Shown here: positions 42,403-52,412 of the stretch, piece after piece | Numbering within the stretch: the first letter of the stretch is position 1 | Layout: each line of letters begins with the position of its first letter | From: Rhizobium herbae | Lineage (GTDB): Bacteria; Pseudomonadota; Alphaproteobacteria; Rhizobiales; Rhizobiaceae | Assembly: GCF_019511375.1 (NCBI RefSeq) | Contig: NZ_JAEUAO010000002.1 | Coordinates: 1 to 64,000 of the forward strand | Length of the DNA stretch: 64,000 nucleotides | Reading direction: 5' to 3' | Translations under genes and position numbers: made by a program | Notes under the pieces: model-generated | What the model was told of the DNA's origin: nothing | The model's input: only the letters and a program-made list of their open reading frames with translations | Databases searched by the model: none

Positions 42403-43386
42403 ATGTTTTCACGTCTTTTTTCCGGCTCCAAACGCAGCCTGTCATCGCTTTCCGAACAGGAGGTTCTGGCGCTCGCCATATCCTCCGAAGAGGACGACGG
42501 CCGCATCTACCAGGCCTATGGGCAGATCCTGAAGGACAGGTACCCGGATTCGGCCAGGATTTTCGAGGACATGGCCGAGGTGGAAAACACCCACAAGAAC
42601 ATGCTGATCGACATGCATCGCCGCCGCTTCGGCGAGCGGATACCGCTCATTCGGCGCGAACATGTCAACGGTTTCCTGACCCGCCGGCCGGACTGGCTGC
42701 GCCAGAACCTGTCGCTCGACGCCATGCGCCGCGAGGCCGAGGCGATGGAGACGCAGGCCTATAATTTCTACGTGGAGGCCGCAAAGAACACCTCGGACGC
42801 CGCGACACGGCAATTGCTGGGCGAGCTGGCGCTGGCCGAACAGGGCCATGAGGACGTGGCGCGCATGCTGACCGACAAGCATGTGCCGGAAGGCGTTCGC
42901 AGGAAAGAGGACGACACGGCCTATCGCCAGTTTTTGCTCACCTATGTGCAGCCGGGTCTTGCCGGGTTGATGGACGGCTCGGTCTCGACGCTGGCGCCGA
43001 TCTTCGCCGCCGCCTTTGCCACGCAGGATACCTGGCAGACCTTCCTGGTCGGCCTTTCGGCCTCCGTCGGCGCCGGCATATCGATGGGCTTCACCGAGGC
43101 GGCGCATGACGACGGCAAGCTTTCGGGGCGCGGCTCGCCGCTCAAGCGCGGCCTTTCCTGTGGCATCATGACGGCGCTCGGCGGGCTCGGACACGCGCTG
43201 CCCTATCTCATTCCGCATTTCTGGACGGCAACGATCATCGCCGGGATCGTCGTCTTCGTGGAACTCTGGGCGATCGCCTTCATCCAGAACAAATATATGG
43301 AAACCCCCTTCCTGCGCGCCGCCGTCCAGGTGGTGATCGGCGGCAGCCTTGTGCTGGCGGCGGGGGTGCTGATCGGGAATGCGTGA
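42403..43386 (+). CDS. mbfA: Membrane-bound ferritin-like iron exporter
   Basis: A 327-aa protein joining an erythrin/ferritin-like diiron domain (about 1-165; EDDGRIYQAYG, EVENTHKNM and EQGHEDVA supply Glu/His ligands) to a Ccc1/VIT-type membrane domain (about 175-325; GLMDGSVSTLAPIFAAAFA). MbfA exports iron under iron excess and peroxide or acid stress. The Irr box directly upstream supports induction when iron is plentiful. Confidence 0.95.
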   Translation: MFSRLFSGSKRSLSSLSEQEVLALAISSEEDDGRIYQAYGQILKDRYPDSARIFEDMAEVENTHKNMLIDMHRRRFGERIPLIRREHVNGFLTRRPDWLRQNLSLDAMRREAEAMETQAYNFYVEAAKNTSDAATRQLLGELALAEQGHEDVARMLTDKHVPEGVRRKEDDTAYRQFLLTYVQPGLAGLMDGSVSTLAPIFAAAFATQDTWQTFLVGLSASVGAGISMGFTEAAHDDGKLSGRGSPLKRGLSCGIMTALGGLGHALPYLIPHFWTATIIAGIVVFVELWAIAFIQNKYMETPFLRAAVQVVIGGSLVLAAGVLIGNA

Positions 43387-43399
43387 TACCGGGTGACAA

Positions 43400-43432
43400 A
43401 GAGAAGGGGCGGCGCATCCGGCGCCCTTCTCT
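43400..43432. terminator. Bidirectional terminator between mbfA and the cysteine protease gene
   Basis: AGAGAAGGGGC and GCGCCCTTCTCT pair with one bulge between two convergent genes. The T-tract is short on both strands (TTCTCTTTG on minus), so efficiency is uncertain. Confidence 0.6.
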
Positions 43433-43451
43433 TGAACTGGAAATCAGCTTG

Positions 43452-44072
43452 TCAGTTCCCGACCGAGCCGACCAGCACTTCCGCGCCGTTTTCGATGGTA
43501 ACCCAGCGACCGGTGTTGAAGGAGGCCTGACGCTTCAAAAAGCGGTAGGGTGTCTTCGTCCAGAGTTTTACCTCGTTTTCGAGATTGTCGAGGATGAAAT
43601 CGCCCTGGGCCGTGCGCACGGTCAGAACCGCGTGGCCCTCGCCGTCCGGCTTGCGGACGACGGTGATCAGCAGATCGGACGGCGAAAAGCCCTTCTCCAT
43701 CAGCCGCTTTCGCTTCAACAGCACGAAGTCCTCGCAGTCGCCCGCCGTCGTCGGATTGGCCCAGACCTCGTCCTTGCCGTAGAGGTCCATGTCGGTCACG
43801 GGGGTGATTTGGCGATTGACGGCAAGATTGACCTCGCGGATGATCGACCAGCCGAAATCGGTGACGCGCGGCGCGGTCGAAGACCTGGACTTGATCTCGC
43901 ATTCTACACGATGGGACTGGCAGAACTCGTAATGGCCGATGGGCTGGGAGGTGATGGCGCCCGTCTGCATCGAGAGGGCTGTTGCCGATGGCGCCGGAAT
44001 TGCCGCGCCTGCCGATGCGAAAACAGCCGCGATTGCCACGACCATTTTCCTAACCCCAGTCAACTGCGCCAT
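43452..44072 (-). CDS. Bacterial transglutaminase-like cysteine protease
   Basis: A 206-aa exported protein (signal peptide about 1-33, ending PSATA). Catalytic triad C113 (AGDCEDFVLLK), H147 (GEGHAVLTV) and D162 (FILDNL). The family (BTLCP) includes LapG, the periplasmic protease that cleaves adhesins. No LapD-like partner is nearby, so that function is not shown here. A CtrA-type site lies 124 bp upstream of its start. Convergent with mbfA. Confidence 0.9.
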   Translation of the reverse strand: MAQLTGVRKMVVAIAAVFASAGAAIPAPSATALSMQTGAITSQPIGHYEFCQSHRVECEIKSRSSTAPRVTDFGWSIIREVNLAVNRQITPVTDMDLYGKDEVWANPTTAGDCEDFVLLKRKRLMEKGFSPSDLLITVVRKPDGEGHAVLTVRTAQGDFILDNLENEVKLWTKTPYRFLKRQASFNTGRWVTIENGAEVLVGSVGN

Positions 44073-44195
44073 ACACGTCCCCTGTGGCGCGGCTTTCTCC
44101 TGAAACAGTTCTGAAGAATCCCCGCGAAAAGCCGAAAATCTGAAAATCTCACGTCAGCTTTCGCAATCGATCCCCATCGCGAGCTGCTCTAATCG

Positions 44196-44211
44196 TTAAC
44201 AAAGAGTTAAC
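44196..44211. promoter_or_regulatory. CtrA-type binding site
   Basis: TTAACAAAGAGTTAAC fits TTAA-N7-TTAAC, the full CtrA consensus, on both strands because each GTTAAC is self-complementary. It lies in the 237-bp gap upstream of the cysteine protease gene. CtrA is the alphaproteobacterial cell-cycle regulator. Confidence 0.5.
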
Positions 44212-44309
44212 AGCGCGGCCGAAACGAAGTCAATCTGCAGAATCGGGGATTGCTGGATATGGTTAAAATGCGGGGCGAACCGGCATCGCAGATGAATTAC
44301 CGCACGTTT

Positions 44310-45113
44310 TCAAGCCGTTACCATACCGTCGACGGCGGCCAGCATGCGCTCGATGTCCTCCGGCCGCGACAGGCGGTGATCGCCGTCGCGGATCAATGTC
44401 ATCACGACATCGTCGGACGGCAGGTGCTCCATCAGCTTCAACGCATGGCCATACGGCACGTCCGGATCGCGCATGCCCTGCAGGATATGCACCGGGCAAC
44501 CGGTCTCGATGATACCGTGCAGCACGCGGTTGTCGCGTCCGTCCTCGATCAGTCTTGCGGTGTATATGTTCGGGTCCGGGCCGTAGGGCGTCGGCTCCTC
44601 GAAATAGCCGCGTTCGGCAAGGGATGCACGCTCGGCATCCGTCAGGTTCGGCTCGATGAGTTCACTGGTGAAATCCGGCGCCGGCGCGATCAGCACGAGG
44701 CCGGCGACGCGGCCACCCTGCCCGCGGGCGCGCAGTTCCGCGATCAGCCGAAGCGCGATCCAGCCGCCCATCGACGAGCCGATCAGCACCATGCGCTTGG
44801 GATTGACGTGATCCAGTACCGCAAGGCTTTCTTCCAGCCACCGCGAAATGGTTCCGTGCGCAAACGTGCCGCCGGAAACGCCGTGACCGGAATAATCGAA
44901 GCGGATGCAGGCGGCGCCGGTCTTTTCGGCGTGCCGTTCGAGCTCGACTGCCTTGGTGCCGGCCATGTCAGACCGGTATCCCCCGAGCCAGACGAATGCC
45001 GGCAGCGATTTGCCGTGCGCCGCGGGCAGGACGCGCATGGCAATCCGGCGCTTATCCGCGCCGCTGCCGACATCGAGATAGTCAGGCTCAGCGTCTGCGT
45101 TTGGCAATGACAT
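44310..45113 (-). CDS. Alpha/beta hydrolase (ABHD10/palmitoyl-thioesterase-like)
   Basis: A 267-aa hydrolase. The nucleophile is S114 in IGSSMGGW, the oxyanion segment is WLGGYRSDMAG, and later DPDVPY and GDHRLSRPED carry the acid and histidine. This pattern is close to the ABHD10/YcjY-like group. Substrate unknown. It is divergent from infC with 215 bp between. Confidence 0.85.
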   Translation of the reverse strand: MSLPNADAEPDYLDVGSGADKRRIAMRVLPAAHGKSLPAFVWLGGYRSDMAGTKAVELERHAEKTGAACIRFDYSGHGVSGGTFAHGTISRWLEESLAVLDHVNPKRMVLIGSSMGGWIALRLIAELRARGQGGRVAGLVLIAPAPDFTSELIEPNLTDAERASLAERGYFEEPTPYGPDPNIYTARLIEDGRDNRVLHGIIETGCPVHILQGMRDPDVPYGHALKLMEHLPSDDVVMTLIRDGDHRLSRPEDIERMLAAVDGMVTA

Positions 45114-45328
45114 CGCGTCTTTTCCTTTTTTTGAGCGTTTCTCGCTGTTTTTCGTTCTAAAACAGATTCTCCGAATGCCTGACAGGTGGTGATTTCTACA
45201 AAAAGCTGTGGTATTGACTTTCCGGCAGCAATTTCCACATGACGGTCCATCGGCAGTTGAACGGCATTTTGCCGGGAAATCGCGCTACCGTCATGCATTC
45301 CATTTAACAGCTCGAGGAGAGTACGACC

Positions 45329-45865
45329 ATTCGCAGACCGTTCAAAACGGACGCCCCGACAAAAGACGGGCCCCGCTCTAACAAGGAAATCCGGGTTCCC
45401 CGGGTTCAGCTCATCGACGCCGAAGGTGTCAACCACGGCAGCATCCCCACAGATCAGGCATTGCGCATGGCAGAGGAGGCCGGCCTCGACCTGGTGGAGA
45501 TTTCACCGAACGCTGAACCGCCGGTGTGCAAGATCCTTGATCTGGGCAAGCTGAAATACGCAACGCAGAAAAAGGCAGCCGAGGCACGCAAGAAGCAGAA
45601 GATCATCGAGATCAAGGAGATCAAGATGCGTCCGAACATCGACACGCACGATTACGACGTGAAGATGAGAGCGATGAACCGCTTCTTCGAAGAAGGCGAC
45701 AAGGTCAAGGTGACCCTGAAGTTCCGCGGCCGCGAAATGGCGCACCAGGAACTTGGCTTGAAGCTCCTGCTCCAGGTCAAGGAAGACACCACTGCGATCG
45801 CCAAGGTCGAAGCCGAGCCCAAGCTCGAAGGCCGTCAGATGATGATGGTGCTGGCGCCGAAGTAA
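45329..45865 (+). CDS. infC: Translation initiation factor IF-3 (ATT start)
   Basis: A 178-aa factor that keeps 30S subunits free and checks the start codon. The N-terminal IF3 domain contains [14 protein letters not shown], and the C-terminal one contains [19 protein letters not shown]. No ATG or GTG is available between an in-frame stop (TAA 45305-45307) and conserved sequence; ATT at 45329 with GAGGAG 9 nt upstream gives the normal start IRRPFKTDA. The ATT codon lets IF-3 discriminate against its own mRNA, as in E. coli. A start at ATG 45461 would delete most of domain N. Confidence 0.95.
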   Translation: MRRPFKTDAPTKDGPRSNKEIRVPRVQLIDAEGVNHGSIPTDQALRMAEEAGLDLVEISPNAEPPVCKILDLGKLKYATQKKAAEARKKQKIIEIKEIKMRPNIDTHDYDVKMRAMNRFFEEGDKVKVTLKFRGREMAHQELGLKLLLQVKEDTTAIAKVEAEPKLEGRQMMMVLAPK

Positions 45866-45893
45866 GCGCCGCGTTTCCAGGCTTGCTCCTGAT

Positions 45894-45918
45894 GAAAGCC
45901 GCCGAACAGGCGGCTTTT
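45894..45918 (+). terminator. Rho-independent terminator after infC
   Basis: AAAGCCGCC and GGCGGCTTT with loop GAACA, then two more T. Good stem and T-run; so rpmI-rplT need either read-through or their own promoter. Confidence 0.85.
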
Positions 45919-46099
45919 TCATATCAGGAGCCGGCAATGCGGAAATATCGGCGCGTTTTCCTCAATGCCATTGCACTTTGCGGGCGCTTCGGTTACAAGC
46001 CCCCGTCCGAACGGTCCGGCAGGGCATGCCGTGGCCGTTCTTTACGCTGGAGACGACCTCGTCAGTCGATCTCGAAATCAAGAAAAATGGAGTAGCAAA

Positions 46100-46303
46100 A
46101 TGCCCAAGATGAAGACGAAATCCTCTGCCAAGAAGCGGTTCAAGATCACCGCAACCGGCAAGGTCGTAGCGGCTGCCGCAGGCAAGCGCCACGGCATGAT
46201 CAAGCGGTCCAACAAGTTCATTCGCGATGCGCGTGGCACCATGGTGCTTGCAGAGCCTGATGGCAAGAAGGTCATCAAGAACTACCTGCCCAACGGTCTC
46301 TAA
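46100..46303 (+). CDS. rpmI: 50S ribosomal protein L35
   Basis: 67 aa, basic. [20 protein letters not shown] is the L35 signature start, and it ends [12 protein letters not shown] at 46089-46092 is 7 nt before the ATG. Followed by rplT after 37 bp, the universal order. Part of the large ribosomal subunit. Confidence 0.98.
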   Translation: MPKMKTKSSAKKRFKITATGKVVAAAAGKRHGMIKRSNKFIRDARGTMVLAEPDGKKVIKNYLPNGL

Positions 46304-46340
46304 GACGTCTGGCACTTTTGGATTTTAAGGAGATCATGAC

Positions 46341-46745
46341 ATGGCACGTGTAAAACGCGGCGTAGCAGCTCACGCCAAGCACAAGAAGACACTCAAGGCA
46401 GCCAAGGGCTTCTACGGCCGCCGCAAGAACACCATCCGCGCCGCCAAGGCAGCCGTGGACCGTTCGAAGCAGTACGCTTATCGCGACCGCAAGGTCAACA
46501 AGCGCAACTTCCGCGCTCTCTGGATCCAGCGCATCAACGCTGCCGTCCGCGAGCATGGCCTGACCTATGGCCGCTTCATCGACGGCCTCTCCAAGGCTGG
46601 CATCGAAGTCGACCGCAAGGTTCTGTCCGACATGGCAATCCATGAGACGGAAGCATTCGGCGCGCTCGTCGCTGCCGCCAAGAAGGCGCTCGAATACCTC
46701 AAGGACGCAGGCACCACCAACGAGTTTGAAAGCGCGGTTCGTTAA
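46341..46745 (+). CDS. rplT: 50S ribosomal protein L20
   Basis: 134 aa. [19 protein letters not shown] is the L20 start, followed by [19 protein letters not shown] and [19 protein letters not shown]. Assembles early on 23S rRNA, and in many bacteria represses its own operon. An AAGGAG site lies 8 nt upstream. Confidence 0.98.
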   Translation: MARVKRGVAAHAKHKKTLKAAKGFYGRRKNTIRAAKAAVDRSKQYAYRDRKVNKRNFRALWIQRINAAVREHGLTYGRFIDGLSKAGIEVDRKVLSDMAIHETEAFGALVAAAKKALEYLKDAGTTNEFESAVR

Positions 46746-46782
46746 GACCAGCGCTTCCCAAGCCTTTGCTATTTTAATTGGG

Positions 46783-46815
46783 AAACCCGCGCTGGTACGG
46801 CTGGCGCGGGTTTTT
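46783..46815 (+). terminator. Rho-independent terminator after rplT
   Basis: AAACCCGCGC (46783-46792) pairs with GCGCGGGTTT (46804-46813) across an 11-nt loop, with TTTTT following. It lies 27 nt before pheS, so pheS is likely expressed from read-through or a promoter not obvious here. Confidence 0.85.
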
Positions 46816-46841
46816 CTTTGACCGATCACGGGAAATGAACC

Positions 46842-47927
46842 ATGTCCGATCTGCAAGCACTGAAAGAAAAGCTGCTGAGCGAGGTGACGGGTGCAGGTGA
46901 CGAGGCGGCCATCGAGGCCGTGCGTGTCAACGCACTCGGCAAGAAGGGCTCGATCTCCGAGCTCCTGAAGACGCTGGGCACCATGTCGCCGGAAGAGCGC
47001 CAGACACGCGGTGCTGCAATCAACGCCCTGAAGACCGACGTCTTCGAAGCCATCGCCGCCCGCAAGTCGGCGCTGAAGGACGCGGCGATCGCCGAACGCC
47101 TTGCGCGCGAAACCGTCGATATCAGCCTGCCGGTGCGCTCGTCGCCGGCCGAGCGCGGCCGGATCCATCCGATCAGCCAGATCATCGACGAGATCACCGC
47201 GATCTTCGCCGATATGGGTTTCTCGATCGCCGAAGGTCCGGATATCGAGACCGACTATTATAACTTCACCGCGCTGAACTTCCCCGAAGGCCATCCGGCG
47301 CGCGAGATGCACGACACGTTCTTCTTCAATCCGGATGAGAACGGCGAGCGCAAGGTGCTGCGCACGCACACCTCGCCGGTGCAGGTGCGCACCATGGAAG
47401 CGCAAAAGCCGCCGATCCGCATCATCATCCCCGGCAAGACCTACCGGCAGGACAGTGACGCAACGCACTCGCCGATGTTCCACCAGGTCGAGGGTCTCGT
47501 CGTCGACACCAAGTCGAACGTCGCCAACATGCGCTGGATTCTCGAAGAATTCTGCAAGGCCTTCTTCGAGGTGGACGATGTGACGATGCGTTTCCGCCCG
47601 TCCTTCTTCCCCTTCACCGAGCCGTCCTTCGAGGTCGACATCCAGTGCGACCGCTCCTCCGGCCCGATCGTCAAGTTCGGCGAAGGCACCGACTGGATGG
47701 AAATCCTCGGCTGCGGCATGGTGCACCCGAACGTCCTGCGCGCCGGCGGCCTCGATCCCGACGTCTACCAGGGTTTCGCCTGGGGCATGGGCCTGGACCG
47801 CATCGCCATGCTGAAATACGGCATGCCGGACCTGAGAAACTTCTTCGATGCCGACGTGCGCTGGATGAGCCACTACGGCTTCCGCCCGCTCGACATGCCG
47901 ACGCTGTTCGGCGGGTTGAGCGTGTGA
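46842..47927 (+). CDS. pheS: Phenylalanine-tRNA ligase alpha subunit
   Basis: 361 aa. The N-terminal coiled coil (about 1-85) binds tRNA; class II motif 2 is seen at [13 protein letters not shown], the [10 protein letters not shown] segment is present, and motif 3 is [17 protein letters not shown]. It forms the alpha2-beta2 enzyme with PheT and charges tRNA-Phe. Length and motifs are complete. Confidence 0.98.
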   Translation: MSDLQALKEKLLSEVTGAGDEAAIEAVRVNALGKKGSISELLKTLGTMSPEERQTRGAAINALKTDVFEAIAARKSALKDAAIAERLARETVDISLPVRSSPAERGRIHPISQIIDEITAIFADMGFSIAEGPDIETDYYNFTALNFPEGHPAREMHDTFFFNPDENGERKVLRTHTSPVQVRTMEAQKPPIRIIIPGKTYRQDSDATHSPMFHQVEGLVVDTKSNVANMRWILEEFCKAFFEVDDVTMRFRPSFFPFTEPSFEVDIQCDRSSGPIVKFGEGTDWMEILGCGMVHPNVLRAGGLDPDVYQGFAWGMGLDRIAMLKYGMPDLRNFFDADVRWMSHYGFRPLDMPTLFGGLSV

Positions 47928-48027
47928 GATTATGCGAGCTGTGCGCGACGACTGCTTCGAAAAAACCAATCTATCTATCGACGACATTAAAGCGCTCGTA
48001 TCGATAGCCTAACCTGAGACGAGACCC

Positions 48028-50454
48028 ATGAAATTCACCCTCTCCTGGCTGAAAGAGCATCTGGAAACCGATGCCGCCCTTGAACAGATCTGCGAGCGCC
48101 TGACGGCGATCGGGCTGGAGGTCGAGGATGTCGACGACAAGGCTGCTTTCAAGCCCTTCGTCATCGCCAGGGTCATTTCGGCCGAAAAGCATCCGCAGGC
48201 CGACAAGCTGAAGGTGCTGATGGTCGATACCGGCGCCGGCGCGCCCGTGCAGGTCGTCTGCGGTGCGCCGAATGCCCGCGCCGGCCTCGTCGGCGCCTTT
48301 GCCGCACCCGGCAACTACGTGCCAGGTATCGACGTGACGCTGTCCGTCGGCAATATCCGTGGCGTCGAGAGCCGCGGCATGATGTGCTCGGAAAAGGAGC
48401 TGCAGATCTCCGACAGTCACGACGGTATCATCGACCTCCCCGAGGACGCGCCGGTTGGAACCAGCTTCGCGGCCTATGCCGGGCTCGACGATCCGGTGAT
48501 CGAAATCAACCTGACGCCGAATCGTCCGGACTGCACCAGCGTCCACGGCATCGCCCGCGATCTGGCCGCGTCCGGCCTCGGTACGCTGAAGTCTCCAAAG
48601 GCCCCCTCCTTCAGGGTGGAAGGCGAGACGACCACCAAGGTGAAGCTCGATCTCGGCGAGGACACCCATCTCTGCCCCGGCTTTGCGCTACGCCTGGTGC
48701 GCGGCGTCAGCAACGGCCCGAGCCCGAAATGGATGCAGCAGCGGCTTATTGCCATTGGTCTGAGGCCCATCAATGCGCTGGTCGACGTCACCAACTACAT
48801 GACCTTCGACCAGGGCCGGCCGCTGCACGTCTTCGACGCCGCCAAGGTGACGGGCAACCTCACCGTTCGCCGCGCCCGGGAGGGCGAGAAGGTCCTGGCG
48901 CTCGACACGCGCGAATACGCGCTGTCGCCGGCCAACGTCGTCATTGCCGATGAAGACGGCATCGAATCGATCGGCGGCATCATGGGAGGCGAACATTCCG
49001 GCTGTGACGAGAACACGACCGACGTGTTGATCGAAACGGCGCTCTGGGACCCGATGAACATCGCCAAGACCGGCCGCACGCTGGGTATCATCAGCGATGC
49101 GCGCTACCGTTTCGAGCGCGGCGTCGATCCGGAATATATGGTTCCCGGTCTCGAGCGCGCCACGCAGCTGGTTCTCGACATCTGCGGCGGCATGGCGGCA
49201 AAGACCGACGTGGTCGGCTATGCCGGCTACACGCCGAAGATCATCGATTTCCCGGTTTCCGAGGTCAAGCGCCTGACGGGTCTCGAGGTCAGCTCCGAAG
49301 AAAGCGTCGCGATCCTCAAGGGGCTCGGCTTCGGTGTCGAGGGTTCCGGGGAACAGGTCTCGGTTTCGGTTCCCTCCTGGCGGCCGGACGTCGATGGCAA
49401 GGCAGACCTCGTCGAGGAGGTCATGCGCATCCACGGCGTCGACAATATCAAGCCGGAGCCAATCGAAAGCCTCGGCACCGTCAACGGCAAGATCCTGACC
49501 ACGCTGCAGATCCGCACGCGTCAGGCCAAGCGGGCGCTTGCCGCCCGCGGCATGCTGGAGGCGGTCACCTGGTCGTTCATCTCCAAGGCGCAGGCCGAAC
49601 TGTTCGGCGGCGGCGCCCCGGCGCTGTCGCTGGCTAACCCGATCGCCGCCGACATGTCCGACATGCGGCCTTCGCTGCTGCCGGGCCTTTTGACCGCCGC
49701 CCAGCGCAATGCCGACAAGGGCTTCGGCGACGTGGCGATCTTCGAGGTTTCCGGCACCTATGAGAACGATACGCCGGCCGGCCAGCGCCGCGTCGCCGGC
49801 GGCTTGCGCCGCGGAACGGCATCGCTCGCCGGCGCCGGCCGCTCGTGGTCGAATGCGGCAAAGGGTGGCGGCAAGCCGGTCGATGTGTTCGACGCCAAGG
49901 CCGACGCCATTGCCGTGCTCGAGGCCTGCGGCGTGCCGATGGGCAATGTCCAGTTCGAGGCAGGCGGCCCGTCCTGGTATCACCCGGGCCGTTCCGGCAC
50001 GATCAAGCTCGGCCCGAAGATCGTTCTGGGCTATTTCGGCGAGTTCCATCCGAAGGTGCTGGAAGCACTCGACGTTTCCGGCGCTCTCGCGGGCTTCGAA
50101 GTCTATGTCGATGCCATGCCCGAGCCGAAGAAGAAGGCCACCCGCACCAAGCCGGCGCTGGAGCTTTCACCCTTCCAGGCCGTCAGGCGCGATTTCGCCT
50201 TCGTCGTCGACAAGACCGTGGAAGCGGGCGCGATCCTTAAGGCGGCGTCGAGCGCCGACCGTAAGCTGGTCGCCGGCGTCAACGTCTTCGACGTGTTCGA
50301 AGGCGCCTCGCTCGGCGACGGCAAGAAGTCGGTAGCGATCGAGGTCGTCATCCAGCCGGCCGAGCGGACGCTGACGGACGAGGATTTCGAAGCCCTGACT
50401 GGCAAGATCATCGCCAATGTGACGAAGAGCACGGGCGGGGTTCTGCGAGCCTGA
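48028..50454 (+). CDS. pheT: Phenylalanine-tRNA ligase beta subunit
   Basis: 808 aa. N-terminal tRNA-binding EMAP-like domain (about 40-150; [17 protein letters not shown]), B3/B4 editing domain (about 210-390; [21 protein letters not shown]), B5 domain, class II core and C-terminal ferredoxin-fold anticodon-binding domain ([13 protein letters not shown]). Starts 100 bp after pheS; no gene fits between. Confidence 0.98.
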   Translation: MKFTLSWLKEHLETDAALEQICERLTAIGLEVEDVDDKAAFKPFVIARVISAEKHPQADKLKVLMVDTGAGAPVQVVCGAPNARAGLVGAFAAPGNYVPGIDVTLSVGNIRGVESRGMMCSEKELQISDSHDGIIDLPEDAPVGTSFAAYAGLDDPVIEINLTPNRPDCTSVHGIARDLAASGLGTLKSPKAPSFRVEGETTTKVKLDLGEDTHLCPGFALRLVRGVSNGPSPKWMQQRLIAIGLRPINALVDVTNYMTFDQGRPLHVFDAAKVTGNLTVRRAREGEKVLALDTREYALSPANVVIADEDGIESIGGIMGGEHSGCDENTTDVLIETALWDPMNIAKTGRTLGIISDARYRFERGVDPEYMVPGLERATQLVLDICGGMAAKTDVVGYAGYTPKIIDFPVSEVKRLTGLEVSSEESVAILKGLGFGVEGSGEQVSVSVPSWRPDVDGKADLVEEVMRIHGVDNIKPEPIESLGTVNGKILTTLQIRTRQAKRALAARGMLEAVTWSFISKAQAELFGGGAPALSLANPIAADMSDMRPSLLPGLLTAAQRNADKGFGDVAIFEVSGTYENDTPAGQRRVAGGLRRGTASLAGAGRSWSNAAKGGGKPVDVFDAKADAIAVLEACGVPMGNVQFEAGGPSWYHPGRSGTIKLGPKIVLGYFGEFHPKVLEALDVSGALAGFEVYVDAMPEPKKKATRTKPALELSPFQAVRRDFAFVVDKTVEAGAILKAASSADRKLVAGVNVFDVFEGASLGDGKKSVAIEVVIQPAERTLTDEDFEALTGKIIANVTKSTGGVLRA

Positions 50455-50460
50455 ACCTAG

Positions 50461-50490
50461 CCGCAAGAGGGGTTCTTCTCCCTTTTGCGG
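50461..50490. terminator. Weak terminator-like hairpin after pheT
   Basis: CCGCAAGAGGG pairs with CCCTTTTGCGG with one G-T pair and an 8-nt loop. No T-run follows on plus, so it may stabilise the 3' end or work with Rho. Confidence 0.45.
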
Positions 50491-50664
50491 CCCGCCCGGG
50501 CGAGCCTATGCTTATCATGCCTCTCCCATGGCTTGCAGCTAGGGGCTCTCCCCGGTCATTCTCCTCGGGCACTTTCCAGCGCCCCGGCCAAGTAAAACAT
50601 GAAGCAAACCCACGGCGAACTTTCCGGGCGTGGCTATCGGCCGCTGGGGATCTACTTTCCCCAG

Positions 50665-51024
50665 CTACCCGTGCAGATGATAGAGCTTGTTGACGATCAC
50701 CCAGTGCCCGCCGATCTTCAGAAAGGACAGATAATCGGTGAAGCGCATTCCGGCAAACTCGTCGGTCACCTTGACGAAGGCAGCGTCGCCCTCGATGTCG
50801 GTAATCTCGATATCCAGCAGTGGCTGGGTTCCGGGCGTGGCCGGCGGTTCGGCGAGGATGGCGGCGATGAATTCGTCGCGGGACATCCATTCGACGGCAC
50901 CCTGATAATTGCCGATGATCTTGGCATCTGGATGGAAGGCCTTGCGCAGTGCCGCTTCGTTGCAAAACGCCATTCCATCGACATAGAGATGAACGACTGT
51001 GCCAATTGCCTGTTCGTCCGACAT
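50665..51024 (-). CDS. NTF2/SnoaL-like protein
   Basis: A 119-aa single-domain protein of the nuclear-transport-factor-2-like fold (lumazine-binding-like). Pattern: VVHLYVDGMAFCNEAALRKAF, then WMSRDEFIAAI, then FAGMRFTDYLSFLKIGGHWVIVNKLYH. Such proteins serve as small hydrolases, isomerases or ligand carriers. ATG 51024 follows an AGGTG-type site; longer frames upstream lack sense. Function unknown. Confidence 0.8.
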   Translation of the reverse strand: MSDEQAIGTVVHLYVDGMAFCNEAALRKAFHPDAKIIGNYQGAVEWMSRDEFIAAILAEPPATPGTQPLLDIEITDIEGDAAFVKVTDEFAGMRFTDYLSFLKIGGHWVIVNKLYHLHG

Positions 51025-51332
51025 ACGGAGCACCTCCCTACTGCAGCATCCTTTGCGCGTCACGTTTGACGCGCGGCGCTGTAGCGTGCCGTGCGATCCT
51101 ACCACGACGGCCCAAGGGAACAAGAACGAACCGAAGGTCATCGCGCAGAACGCATCGAGGGGAAGGGGCGAAGCCCTTGACGCCCCTGCCGGTTCGTCGA
51201 TGCAAGCGAGGCATCCGAATAGCGCTTGCCCGCCACGCGGCTCGGAGACACGGCCTCGCACGTTCGCTGAATGAAAACGGGTGGAACGTAAACCGGCGCC
51301 GGCATAGTCTCCCGGAAAAGGGGAGAAGTTGC
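51025..51332. other. Divergent intergenic region
   Basis: 308 bp between the NTF2-like gene and the M15-like gene, which diverge here. A TTGACG hexamer at 51178 could be a rightward -35 box, but no convincing -10 or operator is visible. Open frames reading through it have no family signature. Confidence 0.5.
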
Positions 51333-51950
51333 ATGAAAAAGCCGGGTTCCATGAGGGCGCTCGAGGATCTGGGCCGCGTGCGCCTGTCGGAGAATTTCTT
51401 TCTCAGAGACTTCCTGTATTCCGAGATCGCCGATTTCTATGGCATGCCGAACATCCCCGACGATCCGGAACTGGCGATTGCTGCCGGCACGAAGCTCTGC
51501 GAAGAATTGCTGGAGCCGCTGCAGCGGACCTTCGGGCGGCTGCATATCCGGTCCGGCTATCGGTCCCGCTCGATCAATGAATTCGGCAATCGCAACAAGC
51601 TGAACTGCTCGACCAATGCAGCCAGTGCCGCCGATCACATCTGGGACATGCGCGACGCCGACGGCTGCATGGGGGCGACGGCCTGCATTGTCGTTCCCTG
51701 GGTCTGGGACCGACGCGCAGAACTCGGCGGCTGGCAGTCGCTCGCCTGGTGGATCCACGACAACCTGCCCTACGCGTCGCTCTGCTTCTTTCCGAAACTC
51801 TGGGCGTTGAACATCCAGTGGCACGAGCGGCCGGCACGCCGCATCCGCAGCTATGCCGCGCCGGCTGGCCTGCTGACGAAGGAAGGCATGGGGAATCATT
51901 CCGGCAGCCATGCCGTGTTGTATCAGGGCTTTCCGTCCCTGAACGCTTGA
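51333..51950 (+). CDS. M15-like metallopeptidase-fold protein
   Basis: A 205-aa protein of the D-Ala-D-Ala carboxypeptidase/VanY-like fold. Typical parts: LHIRSGYRSRSINEFGN, then AADHIWDMRDADG with likely zinc-binding His and Asp, then ALNIQWHERP with the third His. No signal peptide is visible, so it may be cytoplasmic, which would be odd for a peptidoglycan enzyme. ATG 51333 follows GGGGAGAAG. The 3' end overlaps the convergent GNAT gene by 28 bp. Confidence 0.7.
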   Translation: MKKPGSMRALEDLGRVRLSENFFLRDFLYSEIADFYGMPNIPDDPELAIAAGTKLCEELLEPLQRTFGRLHIRSGYRSRSINEFGNRNKLNCSTNAASAADHIWDMRDADGCMGATACIVVPWVWDRRAELGGWQSLAWWIHDNLPYASLCFFPKLWALNIQWHERPARRIRSYAAPAGLLTKEGMGNHSGSHAVLYQGFPSLNA

Positions 51951-52390
51951 AAGCTCATCCGGTAGCGAACATGGCCATCGGCCTCTGTATATCTGTCATA
52001 GAGCCGCCGTGCCGTCTGATTGCCTTCGTCGGTATGCCAGTAAAGGCGGGCCCAGCCGTTTGCCTTGGCCTTGTCGACGAGATCGTCGAGCAGCGCCTTG
52101 CCGATGCCCTTTCCGCGCGCCGCCTCATCGAGGAAAAGGTCTTCCAGATAACAGACCGGCTCCTTCACCCAGGTCGCCTCATGCAAGAGGCAGATGGCAA
52201 AGCCGACGACGTGGCCGTCCAGCACCGCGACACGCATGAACAGCGGCGTTGCAGGATCGATGATCCGGCCCCAGGTCGTTGTCGTCACGTCCGGGGATAC
52301 TGCCACCCGGTAAAACGCGACATAACTCGCCCAGAGCCTGCGCCAGTCCGCTTCGTCGCCGGGTGCCGCGTCGCGTATCTCAACCGTCAT
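51923..52390 (-). CDS. GNAT-family N-acetyltransferase
   Basis: A 155-aa acetyltransferase. The acetyl-CoA loop is LDEAARGKGIGKALLDDL, after the YLEDLFL strand. Pattern WHTDEGNQTARRLYDRY is like the spermidine/aminoglycoside-type single GNATs. Substrate not assigned. Overlaps the 3' end of the convergent gene by 28 bp. Confidence 0.87.
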   Translation of the reverse strand: MTVEIRDAAPGDEADWRRLWASYVAFYRVAVSPDVTTTTWGRIIDPATPLFMRVAVLDGHVVGFAICLLHEATWVKEPVCYLEDLFLDEAARGKGIGKALLDDLVDKAKANGWARLYWHTDEGNQTARRLYDRYTEADGHVRYRMSFQAFRDGKP

Positions 52391-52412
52391 GCCTTCTTCC
52401 TCCCGGGTCTTT

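Noticed and set aside
46275-47987. Long open frame on the minus strand across rplT and pheS
   Set aside because: It is an antisense shadow of strongly conserved coding genes in GC-rich DNA; its translation is rich in Arg/His/Asp with no domain.
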